Source: Allobosea sp. Root483D1
GTDB taxonomy: Bacteria; Pseudomonadota; Alphaproteobacteria; Rhizobiales; Beijerinckiaceae
Assembly: GCF_001429505.1 (NCBI RefSeq)
Contig: NZ_LMJW01000018.1
Coordinates: forward strand, 62,001 to 126,000
DNA: 64,000 nucleotides
Direction: 5' to 3'
Notes under the pieces: generated by a model
Database searches by the model: none
The model's input: the letters and a program-made list of their open reading frames with translations, nothing else
What the model was told of the DNA's origin: nothing
Made by a program: the position numbers and the translations under genes
In this document: piece by piece, positions 8,673 to 17,151 of the stretch
Layout of the letters: each line of letters opens with the position of its first letter
Numbering within the stretch: position 1 is the stretch's first letter

Positions 8673-9578
8673 TCAACCCGCGGCCTCGAAGCGGCGGGCC
8701 TCCTCGCAGAGCCAGGCGATCAGGGTATCGAGCGCCGGGCTGCGCTCGCTCTGCGGATTGACCGTCAGCCAGCAGCCGGTCGCGCTGTCGAAATCGAGGC
8801 CGAGCGGATTGACAAGAGCGCCCGAGGCCAGCTCCTCGGCGACATAGCAGCGGGGCGCGAGCGCGACGCCGAGCCCGGCGACGGCGGCGCGGATGATCAC
8901 GGAATAATAGCCGTAGCGCACGGTATGGGCCGGCACCGCGCCGCGCAGGCCATGCGCCTCGGTGAATTCGGCCCAGAAGGCCGGCATCTGGAAATGCTGC
9001 AGCAGCGTCATCTTCTGGATGTCGGCGGCGCGGGCGAAGCCTCCCAGGCGTTCGAGCGCCGCGGGTGCGGCGACGAGCGCGACCCGGCGACCGAAGAGAT
9101 AATGCGATTCGAGGTCCGGCCAGGGGCCGAAGCCATGGACGATCTCGAGATCGGCCTCCTCGATCTCGTTCTCGCTGACGAAATTGGTGAACTGGACGTC
9201 GATTTCGGGATGCGCCTGGGCGAAGTCCGGGAAGCGCTCCATCAGCCAGCGCTCGCCGGCGATGGCGATCATGTGCAGGCGGATCGGCCGGCCGATCGCG
9301 GCGCGCTCGGCGAGGCGGCGGGCGCCGCGCTCCATCTGCTCGATCGCGGCCTCGGCATAGGGGCGATAGATCGTGCCGGCCTCGGTCGGTTTCAGCCCGG
9401 CGGGGCTGCGCTCGAACAGCTCCGTGCCGAGATGCTCCTCCAGCGCCTGGATCTGCTTGGAGACGGCGCTCTGGGTCAGGTGCACCTCGCCCGCCGCCTT
9501 CGCCGTCGAGCCGAGGCGGGCGACGGCGAGGAAGACCCGAAGCGCCGTGGTCGACGGCGGGAGGTTGCGACCGGCCAA
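8673..9578 (-). CDS. LysR family transcriptional regulator (GcvA-like)
   Basis: The 301-residue protein has the LysR winged helix at residues 15-60 (STAKAAGEVHLTQSAVSKQI) and a periplasmic-binding-fold effector domain. The opening LPPSTTALRVFLAVARLGS is typical of the GcvA-like subgroup. It is divergent from the argH-ABC transporter operon with only 96 bases between the start codons, so it very likely controls that operon and itself. The inducing ligand is presumably an amino acid, by inference from the target genes. Confidence 0.93.
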   Translation of the reverse strand: MAGRNLPPSTTALRVFLAVARLGSTAKAAGEVHLTQSAVSKQIQALEEHLGTELFERSPAGLKPTEAGTIYRPYAEAAIEQMERGARRLAERAAIGRPIRLHMIAIAGERWLMERFPDFAQAHPEIDVQFTNFVSENEIEEADLEIVHGFGPWPDLESHYLFGRRVALVAAPAALERLGGFARAADIQKMTLLQHFQMPAFWAEFTEAHGLRGAVPAHTVRYGYYSVIIRAAVAGLGVALAPRCYVAEELASGALVNPLGLDFDSATGCWLTVNPQSERSPALDTLIAWLCEEARRFEAAG

Positions 9579-9674
9579 ACAGATATTCCTTCAGCGACTA
9601 CCCTTGAGGAGATCGTTTCGTTTGCCGGTTGCGCGGTCAAGAGGGCAGTGTTTTCGATAGGGGAGAAGAACATC

Positions 9675-11090
9675 ATGAACCAGACCACGCGTCTCTGGGG
9701 CGGCCGTTTCCGCAAGCCGCCGGATCCGCGCATGATGAAATTGTCGAGCGCGGCCGGCGCCCATGCCCGGCTGGCGCCGCAGGACATCGCCGGCGGCAAG
9801 GCCCATGCGGCCGAACTGGAGCGCGCCGGACTGCTCAGCCAAGACGAGTTCAAGATGATCGTCGTCGCTCTCGAAGCCATCGCCCGCGATCTCGCCGCCG
9901 GGACGCTCGCGCCGGAGGAGGGCGACGAGGACGTCCATACCTTCATCGAGCGCGTACTGACTACCCGCATCGGCGCGACCGGTGCCAAGCTCAGGGCCGG
10001 GCGCTCGCGCAACGACCAAGCCGCCAACAACCTGAAGCTCTATCTGCGCGCCGAGGCGCGGACCATCGGCGCGATGTTGGCCGAGCTACTCGACGCGATT
10101 GCAGGACAGGCTGAGCAGCACGCAGCCTCGGTCTGCCCGGGCTTCACCCATCTGCAGAGCGCCCAGCCTGTCACCTTCGGCCATTGGCTGATGGCGCATG
10201 GCCAGGCGCTGTCGCGCGATGCCAGCCGGTTGCAGGATTGGGAGAAGCGCTCCTCGCTCTCGCCGCTCGGCGCCGCCGCGCTCGCCGGCTCGGCGATCGC
10301 GCTGACGCCGGAATTGAGCGCCAGGGCGCTCGGCTATGATGGCCCCTGCGAGAACTCGGTCGATGCTGTCGGTGCGCGCGACCATGTCGCGGAATTCCTG
10401 TTCGTTGCGGCGATGTTGGCGACGAACCTGTCGCGGCTGGCGGAGGAGGTGACGCTCTGGACCTCGCGCCAGTTCGGCTGGGTCGTGCTCGACGATGCCT
10501 TCGCGACGGGATCCTCGATCATGCCGCAGAAGAAGAACCCGGATATCGCCGAGATATCGCGCGGCCGGGCGGCACGCCTCACCGGCGACCTCGTCGCCAT
10601 GCTGGGCGCGCTGAAGGGTCTGCCGCTCGCCTATAACCGCGACCTCGCCGAGGACAAGCGCGCCGCCTTCGACGCGGTCGATGTGCTCGGCGAAGTGCTG
10701 CCGGCCTTCGCCGGGCTGGTTGCGACAATGGAGGCACGCACCGACGTGATGCGGGCGCAGGCCGGCGCCGGCTTTGCGCTCGCGACCGAAGTCGCAGATC
10801 ATCTCGCCCGCAAAGGCGTGCCCTTCGCCGAGGCGCATGAGATCAGCGGCGCGCTGGTGCGCTATTGCGAGGAGATGGGCCGCGAGCTCGAAGGGCTGGA
10901 ACCGGTGGAATTGCGCGCGATCGATCCGCGTCTCGACGAGAGCGTGCTGAAGGTCTTGACGCTCGATGCAGCAGTCGCGGCACGCAGCGGCCATGGCGGC
11001 ACGGCCCCGGCCAGGGTCATCGAGCAGATCGGCCGCTTCCGCACCTGGCTCGCCGGCTTCTCGCAATGGACGAGGGAGGGCGGGGCATGA
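9675..11090 (+). CDS. argH: Argininosuccinate lyase, probable paralogue in a transport operon
   Basis: The 471-residue protein aligns with argininosuccinate lyase over full length: TRLWGGRF at the N-terminus, RSRNDQ, and the fumarase/aspartase-superfamily signature [12 protein letters not shown]. ArgH splits argininosuccinate into arginine and fumarate. The frame is open far upstream (to 8658), but GGGAGAAG precedes the ATG at 9675 and similarity starts there. The stop overlaps the next start as ATGA. Being first in an operon with a polar amino-acid ABC transporter, it may be a second copy acting on an imported amino-acid derivative rather than the biosynthetic enzyme; whether another argH exists cannot be seen here. 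Confidence 0.88.
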   Translation: MNQTTRLWGGRFRKPPDPRMMKLSSAAGAHARLAPQDIAGGKAHAAELERAGLLSQDEFKMIVVALEAIARDLAAGTLAPEEGDEDVHTFIERVLTTRIGATGAKLRAGRSRNDQAANNLKLYLRAEARTIGAMLAELLDAIAGQAEQHAASVCPGFTHLQSAQPVTFGHWLMAHGQALSRDASRLQDWEKRSSLSPLGAAALAGSAIALTPELSARALGYDGPCENSVDAVGARDHVAEFLFVAAMLATNLSRLAEEVTLWTSRQFGWVVLDDAFATGSSIMPQKKNPDIAEISRGRAARLTGDLVAMLGALKGLPLAYNRDLAEDKRAAFDAVDVLGEVLPAFAGLVATMEARTDVMRAQAGAGFALATEVADHLARKGVPFAEAHEISGALVRYCEEMGRELEGLEPVELRAIDPRLDESVLKVLTLDAAVAARSGHGGTAPARVIEQIGRFRTWLAGFSQWTREGGA

Positions 11091-11980
11091 GCAGTGCAAC
11101 CCAGACCATGCCGGATCGCGGCCTTGCCGAGATCGCCGGCCTGACCATCGTCCCCAAGCGCTTCTACGGGCGCTGGGTCGCCGCGGCGGCGATCTTGTTC
11201 GTGCTGGCCTGGATCGTGAAGGCGTTCGCGCAGGGGCAGATCGCCTGGCCGGTGGTGGCGCAATTCTTCACCGCGCCGGCGATCCTCGCCGGTCTCGTCA
11301 ACACGCTGATCATGACCGCCTGCGCCATGGGGCTCGGCATCGTGCTCGGCGTCGTGTTCGCGATCATGTACATGTCGCCGAACCCGGTGCTGCGCGGCGT
11401 CGCGCTGTTCTACATCTGGTTCTTCCGCGGCACGCCGCTGCTGCTGCAATTGCTGCTCTGGTTCAACCTGGCGCTGGTCTTCCCGACGATTGGCATTCCC
11501 GGTGTGATCGAGTGGCGAACCATCGATGTGATCGGCCCGTTCATGGCGACGCTGCTCGGCCTCGGCATGAACCAGGGCGCCTATACCGCCGAGGTCGTCC
11601 GCTCCGGCATCCTCTCGGTCGATGTCGGGCAGACCGAGGCGGCCAAGGCGATCGGCATGACCCGGCTGACGACGTTGCGCCGGATCGTGCTGCCGCAGGC
11701 GATGCGGGTGATCATCCCGCCTGTCGGCAACGAGGTGATCAGCATGGTCAAGCTGACCTCGGTCGCCAGCGTGATCCAGTTCTCCGAGATCCTGCGCAAT
11801 GCGCAGAATGTCTATTATGCCAATGCCCGCGTCATCGAATTGCTGATCGTCGCTGCCGGCTGGTACCTGCTCGTCGTCACCCTCCTGCAGATCGGCCAGT
11901 TCTTCCTCGAACGCGCCTTCTCGAAGGGCAGGGGCGAACGCCGCGCCAAGCCTCAAATCGCCGAGGAGGCCGCTGCGTGA
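11087..11980 (+). CDS. Amino acid ABC transporter permease (HisM/GlnP family)
   Basis: A 297-residue inner-membrane permease of the polar amino-acid uptake family. After a short cytoplasmic tail come about five or six hydrophobic segments, with [15 protein letters not shown] sequence ([15 protein letters not shown]) and the EAA loop [21 protein letters not shown] that docks the ATPase. The ATG at 11087 overlaps the argH stop (ATGA), and its own stop overlaps the ATPase start (GTGA), so translation is coupled. The frame is open upstream inside argH, but that part is only an out-of-frame reading. Confidence 0.93.
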   Translation: MSSATQTMPDRGLAEIAGLTIVPKRFYGRWVAAAAILFVLAWIVKAFAQGQIAWPVVAQFFTAPAILAGLVNTLIMTACAMGLGIVLGVVFAIMYMSPNPVLRGVALFYIWFFRGTPLLLQLLLWFNLALVFPTIGIPGVIEWRTIDVIGPFMATLLGLGMNQGAYTAEVVRSGILSVDVGQTEAAKAIGMTRLTTLRRIVLPQAMRVIIPPVGNEVISMVKLTSVASVIQFSEILRNAQNVYYANARVIELLIVAAGWYLLVVTLLQIGQFFLERAFSKGRGERRAKPQIAEEAAA

Positions 11981-12750
11981 CCGCCTTGTCCCCGATCGTC
12001 GTCGCCGCCAGCGTCACCAAGCAGTTCGGCCGACTGAAGGCGCTGAACAATGTCTCGCTCTCGGTGATGCCGGGCGCGGTGCAATGCATCATCGGCCCGT
12101 CCGGCTCGGGCAAGTCGACGCTGCTGCGCTGCATCAACCAGCTCGAGAAGATCGATGCCGGCGCGATCACGGTCGCTGGCGAGCTGATCGGCTATCGCCG
12201 CGTCGGCAACGAGCTGCACGAGCTCAGCGACGTCGAGATCGCGCGCCAGCGCCTCAAGACCGGCATGGTCTTCCAGCGCTTCAACCTGTTCAACCACATG
12301 ACCGTGCTGCAGAACATCATCGAGGGGCCGCTCACGGTGCTGAAACGGCCGCGGCGCGAGATCATCGCCGAGGGCATGGCGCTGCTCGAGCGCGTCGGCC
12401 TCGCCGAAAAGCGCGATTCCTATCCGATCGAGCTCTCCGGCGGCCAGCAGCAGCGCATCGCCATCGCCCGTGCATTGGCGATGAAGCCGCAGCTGATGCT
12501 GTTCGACGAGCCGACCTCGGCGCTCGACCCCGAGCTGGTCGGCGAGGTGCTGAACGTGATGCGCGATCTCGCCGCCTCCGGCATGACCATGATCGTCGTC
12601 ACCCACGAGCTCGGCTTCGCTCGCGAGGTCGCGAACGACGTCGTCTTCATGGACAAGGGCGAGATCGTCGAGCAGGGGCCGCCGCAGCAGGTGCTGGTCG
12701 CGCCGAGCCAGGGCCGCACCCGCGACTTCATCGCTGCCGTCCTCAAGTGA
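11977..12750 (+). CDS. Amino acid ABC transporter ATP-binding protein
   Basis: A 257-residue ABC ATPase of the GlnQ/HisP type. It has Walker [10 protein letters not shown] (residues 39-47 or so), the signature [15 protein letters not shown], Walker [13 protein letters not shown] and the H-loop [12 protein letters not shown]. It energises amino-acid uptake with the permease upstream. The start is GTG at 11977, overlapping the permease stop by four bases. The insertion [15 protein letters not shown] between Walker A and the Q-loop is seen in some members of this family. Confidence 0.95.
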   Translation: MTALSPIVVAASVTKQFGRLKALNNVSLSVMPGAVQCIIGPSGSGKSTLLRCINQLEKIDAGAITVAGELIGYRRVGNELHELSDVEIARQRLKTGMVFQRFNLFNHMTVLQNIIEGPLTVLKRPRREIIAEGMALLERVGLAEKRDSYPIELSGGQQQRIAIARALAMKPQLMLFDEPTSALDPELVGEVLNVMRDLAASGMTMIVVTHELGFAREVANDVVFMDKGEIVEQGPPQQVLVAPSQGRTRDFIAAVLK

Positions 12751-12794
12751 ATCCAAGCCTATTGAAGCCAAGCAAAGACAAGAGGGAGACCACC

Positions 12795-13625
12795 ATGCTT
12801 CGCCTTTCGCTCGCCGCCGCGCTGCTCGCCGGCACCGCGCTCGCCGCCCAGGCCCAGGCCCTGCCGGACCGGATCAAGACCGCCGGCAAGATCGTCATCG
12901 CGACCCAGCCGAACTATGCGCCGATCGTCTACAAGGACCCGGCGACCAATACGATGGCCGGCTTCGACTACGAGCTCGGCGAGGCGATCGCCAAGGAGCT
13001 CGGCGTCAAGGCCGAGTGGCAGGACACCGCCTTCGCCCAGATGCTGCCCTCGCTGACGACCGGCCGCGTCGACATGGTGATGGCCGGGATGAGCGACCTG
13101 CCGGCACGGCGCGAGACGGTCGATTTCGTCGACTACATGGTCTCGGGCGCGCAGTTCTACACGGTCACCGCCTTCGCCTCGACGATCAAGTCGGTCGAGG
13201 ATTTGTGCGGCAAGAGCGTCGGCGCCAGCCGCTCGACCAACTGGCCAAAGCAGATCGGCGAGTGGAGCGACGCCAACTGCGTCGCGAAAGGCAAGCCGGC
13301 GATCACCGTGGTCGGCACCGAAGGGTCGGTCGACGCCCGCACCCAACTCAAGACGCAGCGCCTGCAGGGCGGCGTCCAAGGCAGCGAGACGATGACGCAT
13401 TTCCAGAAGCTGGAGCCCAACACCTATATCGCGCTCGGCGAGCCCTTCACCCGCTCGCTCACCGGCATCCCGTTCCCGAAGACGGCCGAGGGCGGCCAGC
13501 TGCGCGATGCGGTCAAGGGCGCGCTGGAGCGGCTGCAGGCGAACGGCACCTATGACGCGCTGGTCGCCAAGTACGTCCAGCCGAGCAACGTGCTGAAGCC
13601 GATCTCGGTCAACAAGGGCGAGTGA
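12795..13625 (+). CDS. Amino acid ABC transporter substrate-binding protein
   Basis: A 276-residue periplasmic binding protein (SBP family 3). The first 22 residues form a clear signal peptide (hydrophobic stretch, then AAQAQA before ALPDRIKTAGK). The family features IATQPNYAPIVYKD, GFDYELGEAIAKELG and the DMVMAGMSDLPAR region are present. It captures the substrate for the permease and ATPase encoded just upstream. GAGGGAGACC lies before the ATG. Typical members bind arginine, glutamine or histidine; which one applies here is not readable by eye. Confidence 0.93.
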   Translation: MLRLSLAAALLAGTALAAQAQALPDRIKTAGKIVIATQPNYAPIVYKDPATNTMAGFDYELGEAIAKELGVKAEWQDTAFAQMLPSLTTGRVDMVMAGMSDLPARRETVDFVDYMVSGAQFYTVTAFASTIKSVEDLCGKSVGASRSTNWPKQIGEWSDANCVAKGKPAITVVGTEGSVDARTQLKTQRLQGGVQGSETMTHFQKLEPNTYIALGEPFTRSLTGIPFPKTAEGGQLRDAVKGALERLQANGTYDALVAKYVQPSNVLKPISVNKGE

Positions 13626-13690
13626 GGCGGAATGCCATAGGATGGCCTTCCGTTCCAGGGAGGCCGGTCGCCGGTGTCGGGTGATGTAGG

Positions 13691-13738
13691 CTGACTGCCG
13701 GACGCTTGTCTGTTATACATTCCGTACAACAGACAAGC
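13691..13738 (+). promoter_or_regulatory. Promoter with overlapping palindromic operator for the toxin-antitoxin operon
   Basis: A -35-like CTGACT (13691-13696) and a -10-like TATACA (13714-13719) are 17 bases apart. An inverted repeat with perfect 11-base arms, GCTTGTCTGTT (13704-13714) and its complement (13728-13738), covers the -10; three further base pairs (TAC/GTA) extend it inward. Antitoxins of this class usually repress their own operon, and this is the natural site for that. The assignment is inferred from position. Confidence 0.7.
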
Positions 13739-13751
13739 TCCGGAGCGCGCC

Positions 13752-14012
13752 ATGAACAAGCCCGAGAAGCCTGCCGGCGAACAGGCCATGGTCCTGCAGG
13801 TCCGCAAGATCGGCAATTCGGTCGGCATCATCTTGCCGAAGGAATTGCTGGCGCGGCTGAAGTTGGCGGAAGGCGACAAGCTGACGGTGGTCGAGCAGCC
13901 GGAGCTCGGCCTGAAGCTGACGCGCTATGACGATACCCACGCGCGCGGGCTCGAAATTGCCCGGCGCTCGTTCAAGACCTACGCCAACACCTACCGCGCC
14001 CTGGCGAAATGA
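13752..14012 (+). CDS. AbrB/MazE-type antitoxin
   Basis: An 86-residue protein with a swapped-hairpin AbrB/MazE DNA-binding core (about residues 16-52: VLQVRKIGNSVGIILPKELL, then AEGDKLTVVEQ) and a short charged C-terminal tail that would bind and block the toxin. It overlaps the Doc toxin start by four bases (ATGA). GGAGCGC lies before the ATG. AbrB-type antitoxins paired with Doc toxins are known. The palindrome upstream is its likely operator. Confidence 0.9.
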   Translation: MNKPEKPAGEQAMVLQVRKIGNSVGIILPKELLARLKLAEGDKLTVVEQPELGLKLTRYDDTHARGLEIARRSFKTYANTYRALAK

Positions 14013-14404
14013 CCGAGCCCGTCTGGGTCAGCGTCGAGCTGGTCGTCGATATTCATGCCGAGCAGCTCGCGCTGTTCGGGGGGCCGGCCGGCATTCGCGA
14101 TCACGGGCTTCTGGAATCGGCGCTGGCGCGTGCGCCGAACAAATATGCCTATGGCGAAGACGATCTCGCCGCCCTCTCTGCGGCCTATGCGTTCGGCGTT
14201 GCGCGTAATCACCCCTTTGTCGACGGCAACAAGCGGGCTGCCTTCGCCTCTATGATCGTCTTCCTCGGCCTCAACGGCATCGACTTCCTCGTGCCCGAAC
14301 CGGAAGCGACTGCTGCCATCCTCGCGCTCGCCGCCGGCGAGGTCGAGGAGGAGGGGCTGACGCGCTGGATCCGCGATAACTGGCCGAAGGACGCGCCCGC
14401 ATGA
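14009..14404 (+). CDS. doc: Doc-family (Fic fold) death-on-curing toxin
   Basis: A 131-residue Fic/Doc protein with the core motif HPFVDGNKRAAF (about residues 68-79), matching the Doc consensus HxFx(D/N)(A/G)NKR. In phage P1, Doc phosphorylates elongation factor Tu and stops translation. The N-terminal half contains the usual IRDHGLLESAL segment. The gene is coupled to the antitoxin upstream by ATGA. All residues of the motif are intact, so the toxin is probably functional. Confidence 0.92.
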   Translation: MTEPVWVSVELVVDIHAEQLALFGGPAGIRDHGLLESALARAPNKYAYGEDDLAALSAAYAFGVARNHPFVDGNKRAAFASMIVFLGLNGIDFLVPEPEATAAILALAAGEVEEEGLTRWIRDNWPKDAPA

Positions 14405-14445
14405 CGACGCCGATCTGGATCGAGGCTGCGATCAACGGCTCCTGA
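14401..14445 (+). pseudogene. 14-codon remnant resembling the start of a DUF849/BKACE gene
   Basis: A short open frame, MTTPIWIEAAINGS then stop, begins in an ATGA overlap with the doc stop. The peptide matches by eye the opening of many DUF849 proteins (WIEAALNGPW...), and nothing in the following 75 bases continues it. I read it as the severed start of a beta-keto-acid cleavage gene left by a deletion, though a real micro-ORF or chance cannot be excluded. Confidence 0.4.
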
Positions 14446-14521
14446 GACAGCGTGCCTGCTGGCTTTCCCCGGTAGAGCGCCTACATCCGGTAGCAGCCCG
14501 TCATGAGCCGCGCGAGCCTCA

Positions 14522-15886
14522 ATGTCCGAACGCGATAGCGAAGCCAATCGATTCTCCGCCCGCGCGGCGCGCTATGCCCGCGTCGGCGCCAATGTCGGAG
14601 GGGTGGCGGCGCGGATAGCCGGTACAAAGCTGTTCGGGCTGGAGGGCCGCAACGCCACCAATGCCGAGGCGCTGGCCAAGGCGCTCGGCGGGCTGAAAGG
14701 CCCGTTGATGAAGGTGGCGCAGCTCGTCGCCACCATTCCCGACGTGGTGCCGCCGGAATACGCCGCCGAACTGCAGAAGCTGCAATCGGAGGCGCCGCCG
14801 ATGGGCGCGGCCTTCGTCAAGCGCCGCATGCAGGCCGAGCTCGGCGCGAATTGGCGCGAGCGCTTCAGCGAATTCGATCTCAAGCCGGCGGCCGCGGCCT
14901 CGCTCGGGCAGGTGCATCGGGCGGTATCGCTGGACGGTGCGCCGCTCGCCTGCAAGCTGCAATACCCCGACATGGAATCGGCCGTCGAAGCCGACATCTC
15001 CCAGCTCGAGATCCTGTTCGGGCTGCATCGGCGCATGGGCGCGGTGATCGACACCAGCGAGATCGCCAAGGAGATCAGCGCCCGCGTCCGCGAGGAGCTC
15101 GACTATCGCCGCGAGGCCAAGCATGTCGCGCTCTACCAGCAGATGCTGGCTGCCACGCCTGAGGTGCGCGTGCCGGATGTCGTGCCGGAGCTGTCGACGC
15201 GCCGGCTGCTGAGCATGGGCTGGCTCGACGGCGACAAGATCCTGAACCACAAGCAGGCGAGCCAGCAGATCCGCGACCGGATCTCGACCGCGATGTTCCG
15301 GGCCTGGTGGCGTCCGTTCAGCCATCACGGCGTCATCCATGGCGATCCGCATCTCGGGAACTACACGGTCTTTCAGGACGGCGGCGAACCGCAAGGTATC
15401 AATCTGCTCGACTATGGCTGCATTCGGATCTTCCCGCCGAGCTTCGTCGGCGGCGTCGTCGATCTCTATCGTGGCCTGCTTGAGGGCGAGGAGGCCCGCG
15501 TCGTCCACGCCTATGAGGTCTGGGGCTTCAAGGGGCTCAACAAAGAGCTGATCGACACCCTCAACATCTGGGCGAAGTTCATCTACGGCCCGCTGCTGGA
15601 GGATCGCACGCGCCGGATCGCCGAGGACGTCAAACCGTCGGAGTACGGGCGCAAGCAGGCCTTCCAGGTCCATTCGGCGCTGAAGGCGCGCGGGCCGGTG
15701 ACGGTGCCGCGCGAGTTCGTCTTCATGGATCGCGCCGCGATCGGCCTGGGCGGCGTCTTCCTGCATCTCGACGCCGAGCTCAATTTTCACCGGCTGTTCG
15801 AGCAGGAGATCGAGGCTTTCAGCGTCGCAGGCGTGGCAAGCGAGCAGAATGTAGCACTGGCGGCGGCCGGGCTCGCAGCTCACTGA
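14522..15886 (+). CDS. UbiB/ABC1 (COQ8) family atypical kinase
   Basis: A 454-residue protein of the ABC1/UbiB family, whose members support ubiquinone synthesis or other lipid processes through an atypical kinase-like ATPase fold. Visible marks are the N-terminal KGPLMKVAQLVAT (the KxGQ-type motif, here with Ala in place of Gly), the Ala-rich loop AAAASLGQVHRA, HGDPHLGNY and the metal-binding DYGCIR. Unlike E. coli UbiB it has no clear C-terminal transmembrane pair. It is not next to other ubi genes, so a role in quinone metabolism is family-based inference. Confidence 0.88.
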   Translation: MSERDSEANRFSARAARYARVGANVGGVAARIAGTKLFGLEGRNATNAEALAKALGGLKGPLMKVAQLVATIPDVVPPEYAAELQKLQSEAPPMGAAFVKRRMQAELGANWRERFSEFDLKPAAAASLGQVHRAVSLDGAPLACKLQYPDMESAVEADISQLEILFGLHRRMGAVIDTSEIAKEISARVREELDYRREAKHVALYQQMLAATPEVRVPDVVPELSTRRLLSMGWLDGDKILNHKQASQQIRDRISTAMFRAWWRPFSHHGVIHGDPHLGNYTVFQDGGEPQGINLLDYGCIRIFPPSFVGGVVDLYRGLLEGEEARVVHAYEVWGFKGLNKELIDTLNIWAKFIYGPLLEDRTRRIAEDVKPSEYGRKQAFQVHSALKARGPVTVPREFVFMDRAAIGLGGVFLHLDAELNFHRLFEQEIEAFSVAGVASEQNVALAAAGLAAH

Positions 15887-15943
15887 TCGCCGGCATCGTC
15901 AATTTCGCGCCTGCACGGCACAATCCCTCGGTGGAGGGATGCC

Positions 15944-16552
15944 ATGCAGGACGCGAGCAAGGACGATGCATCGCGGCGCGATTACGGCCTGTTCGTGCGG
16001 CGCAATCCCGGCGGGCTCGCGCTCAAGCTGTCGGATGAGGGCGTGGCGATCGCGGGTGATCGCCTGGTCTGGACGACCGCGACCGGCGAAGATTCACGGC
16101 TGCTCTCCGATATCAGCGCCGTGCATCTTTCGGTCGCTCACATCACCCGGCATGGCGATTTCGGCAGCTGTATCATCCACTTTGGCGGGGCTGCGCCATT
16201 GCAGGTGGTCGGCAGCAGCGCCTTCGGCTTTCCGGATGAGGAGCGCGACCCGGTCTATGCCGGCTTCGTTCGCGACCTGCACAAAACCCTCGCGACGAGG
16301 CCCACGGGTGTCGTGCGCTTCTCGGCCGGAGTGAGCGAGGGGCGGCTGCAGGTCATGCAGGTGATGCTCGTCATCGCCGGCTTGCTCTTCGCCGCGTTGC
16401 CGTTGATCCTGCTGCTGCTCACCGGTGACCTCGGCATGCTGGCCGTCGCTGTGGCGGGCGGCCTCTTCGTCGCCGGTCTCTATGGCTGGACGCAAAAGAA
16501 TCGGCCGCGCGGCTATGATCCGCACCATGTTCCGCCGGAGCTGCTGCCATAA
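15944..16552 (+). CDS. Hypothetical membrane protein
   Basis: A 202-residue protein I do not recognise. The N-terminal 125 residues are soluble, with a repeated beta-rich pattern (VAIAGDRLVWTTATGEDSRL) that resembles a PH-like or beta-sandwich domain. Two hydrophobic helices follow at about residues 135-155 and 160-180, and a short proline-rich tail (YDPHHVPPELLP) ends it. GGAGGG precedes the ATG. It stands alone between the UbiB-like kinase and oxidase subunit IV. Confidence 0.75.
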   Translation: MQDASKDDASRRDYGLFVRRNPGGLALKLSDEGVAIAGDRLVWTTATGEDSRLLSDISAVHLSVAHITRHGDFGSCIIHFGGAAPLQVVGSSAFGFPDEERDPVYAGFVRDLHKTLATRPTGVVRFSAGVSEGRLQVMQVMLVIAGLLFAALPLILLLLTGDLGMLAVAVAGGLFVAGLYGWTQKNRPRGYDPHHVPPELLP

Positions 16553-16730
16553 GTCGCGCCGTCTATTTTCGTGACCTGATCGCGCATTAATCGGCCGCGG
16601 CTGCGCATTTTCCCTCTGTTGTGCTGCTATCGTCCAGAAAATGGTCGTCGCAGCTCCGGCGCTCCGTTGCCGACCCTTTTCAGGTGCGCTACAGGGCGTC
16701 ACGACAGGGTTTGAACTCGGGACTTTCTTC

Positions 16731-17015
16731 ATGGCCGACCACGGACACGCCGCCGACGCTCCGCAGATGGATTATCCGGAGCATGAGCGCACCTATGTGG
16801 GCTTCGTTCACTTCGCCGAAGTCGGCACGCTCGCCTGCCTCGCCATCGTCGCGGCGCTCGCCGTCGGCGGCACCAAGCATGCCTGGGGCACCGCCATTAT
16901 CGGCACCCTGTTGACCCTGGTCGGCACCGGCGTCGGCATCGCCGCCCCGTCGATCGGCTGGCGCGCCACGTTCGTGCCCTTCGCCCTGATGCTGCTGGCG
17001 CTCCTGCTCTACTGA
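16731..17015 (+). CDS. aa3-type cytochrome c oxidase subunit IV
   Basis: A 94-residue protein with the alphaproteobacterial oxidase subunit IV pattern: a hydrophilic start containing YPEHERTYVGFVHFAEVGT, followed by hydrophobic helices (CLAIVAALAVGG; two more in the C-terminal half). The small subunit stabilises the aa3 terminal oxidase in the inner membrane; its partner genes (ctaC-E) are elsewhere. The frame is open 30 codons further upstream, but conservation begins at the ATG at 16731. A terminator follows. Confidence 0.85.
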   Translation: MADHGHAADAPQMDYPEHERTYVGFVHFAEVGTLACLAIVAALAVGGTKHAWGTAIIGTLLTLVGTGVGIAAPSIGWRATFVPFALMLLALLLY

Positions 17016-17094
17016 GTCCGGAAAGTCTGGCACTGACGGAATCGTCGAGGCGCTGGCCCATCCGGGCCGGAGCCTTCCGTCATCGGAACGTCGT

Positions 17095-17123
17095 AAAGGG
17101 TCGGCTCGATGCCGGCCCTTTTT
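17095..17123 (+). terminator. Rho-independent terminator after oxidase subunit IV
   Basis: AAAGGGTCGGC (17095-17105) pairs with GCCGGCCCTTT (17111-17121) through a five-base loop, with one T-G wobble, and is followed by T residues. It separates the oxidase subunit gene from the hydrolase gene downstream. Confidence 0.8.
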
Positions 17124-17151
17124 CGCTTTGGGCGGCGGCCGAAGGTAGCGG

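Noticed and set aside
8658..9674. Long in-frame extension upstream of argH
   Set aside because: It runs antisense through the LysR gene; family similarity and the ribosome site place the argH start at 9675.
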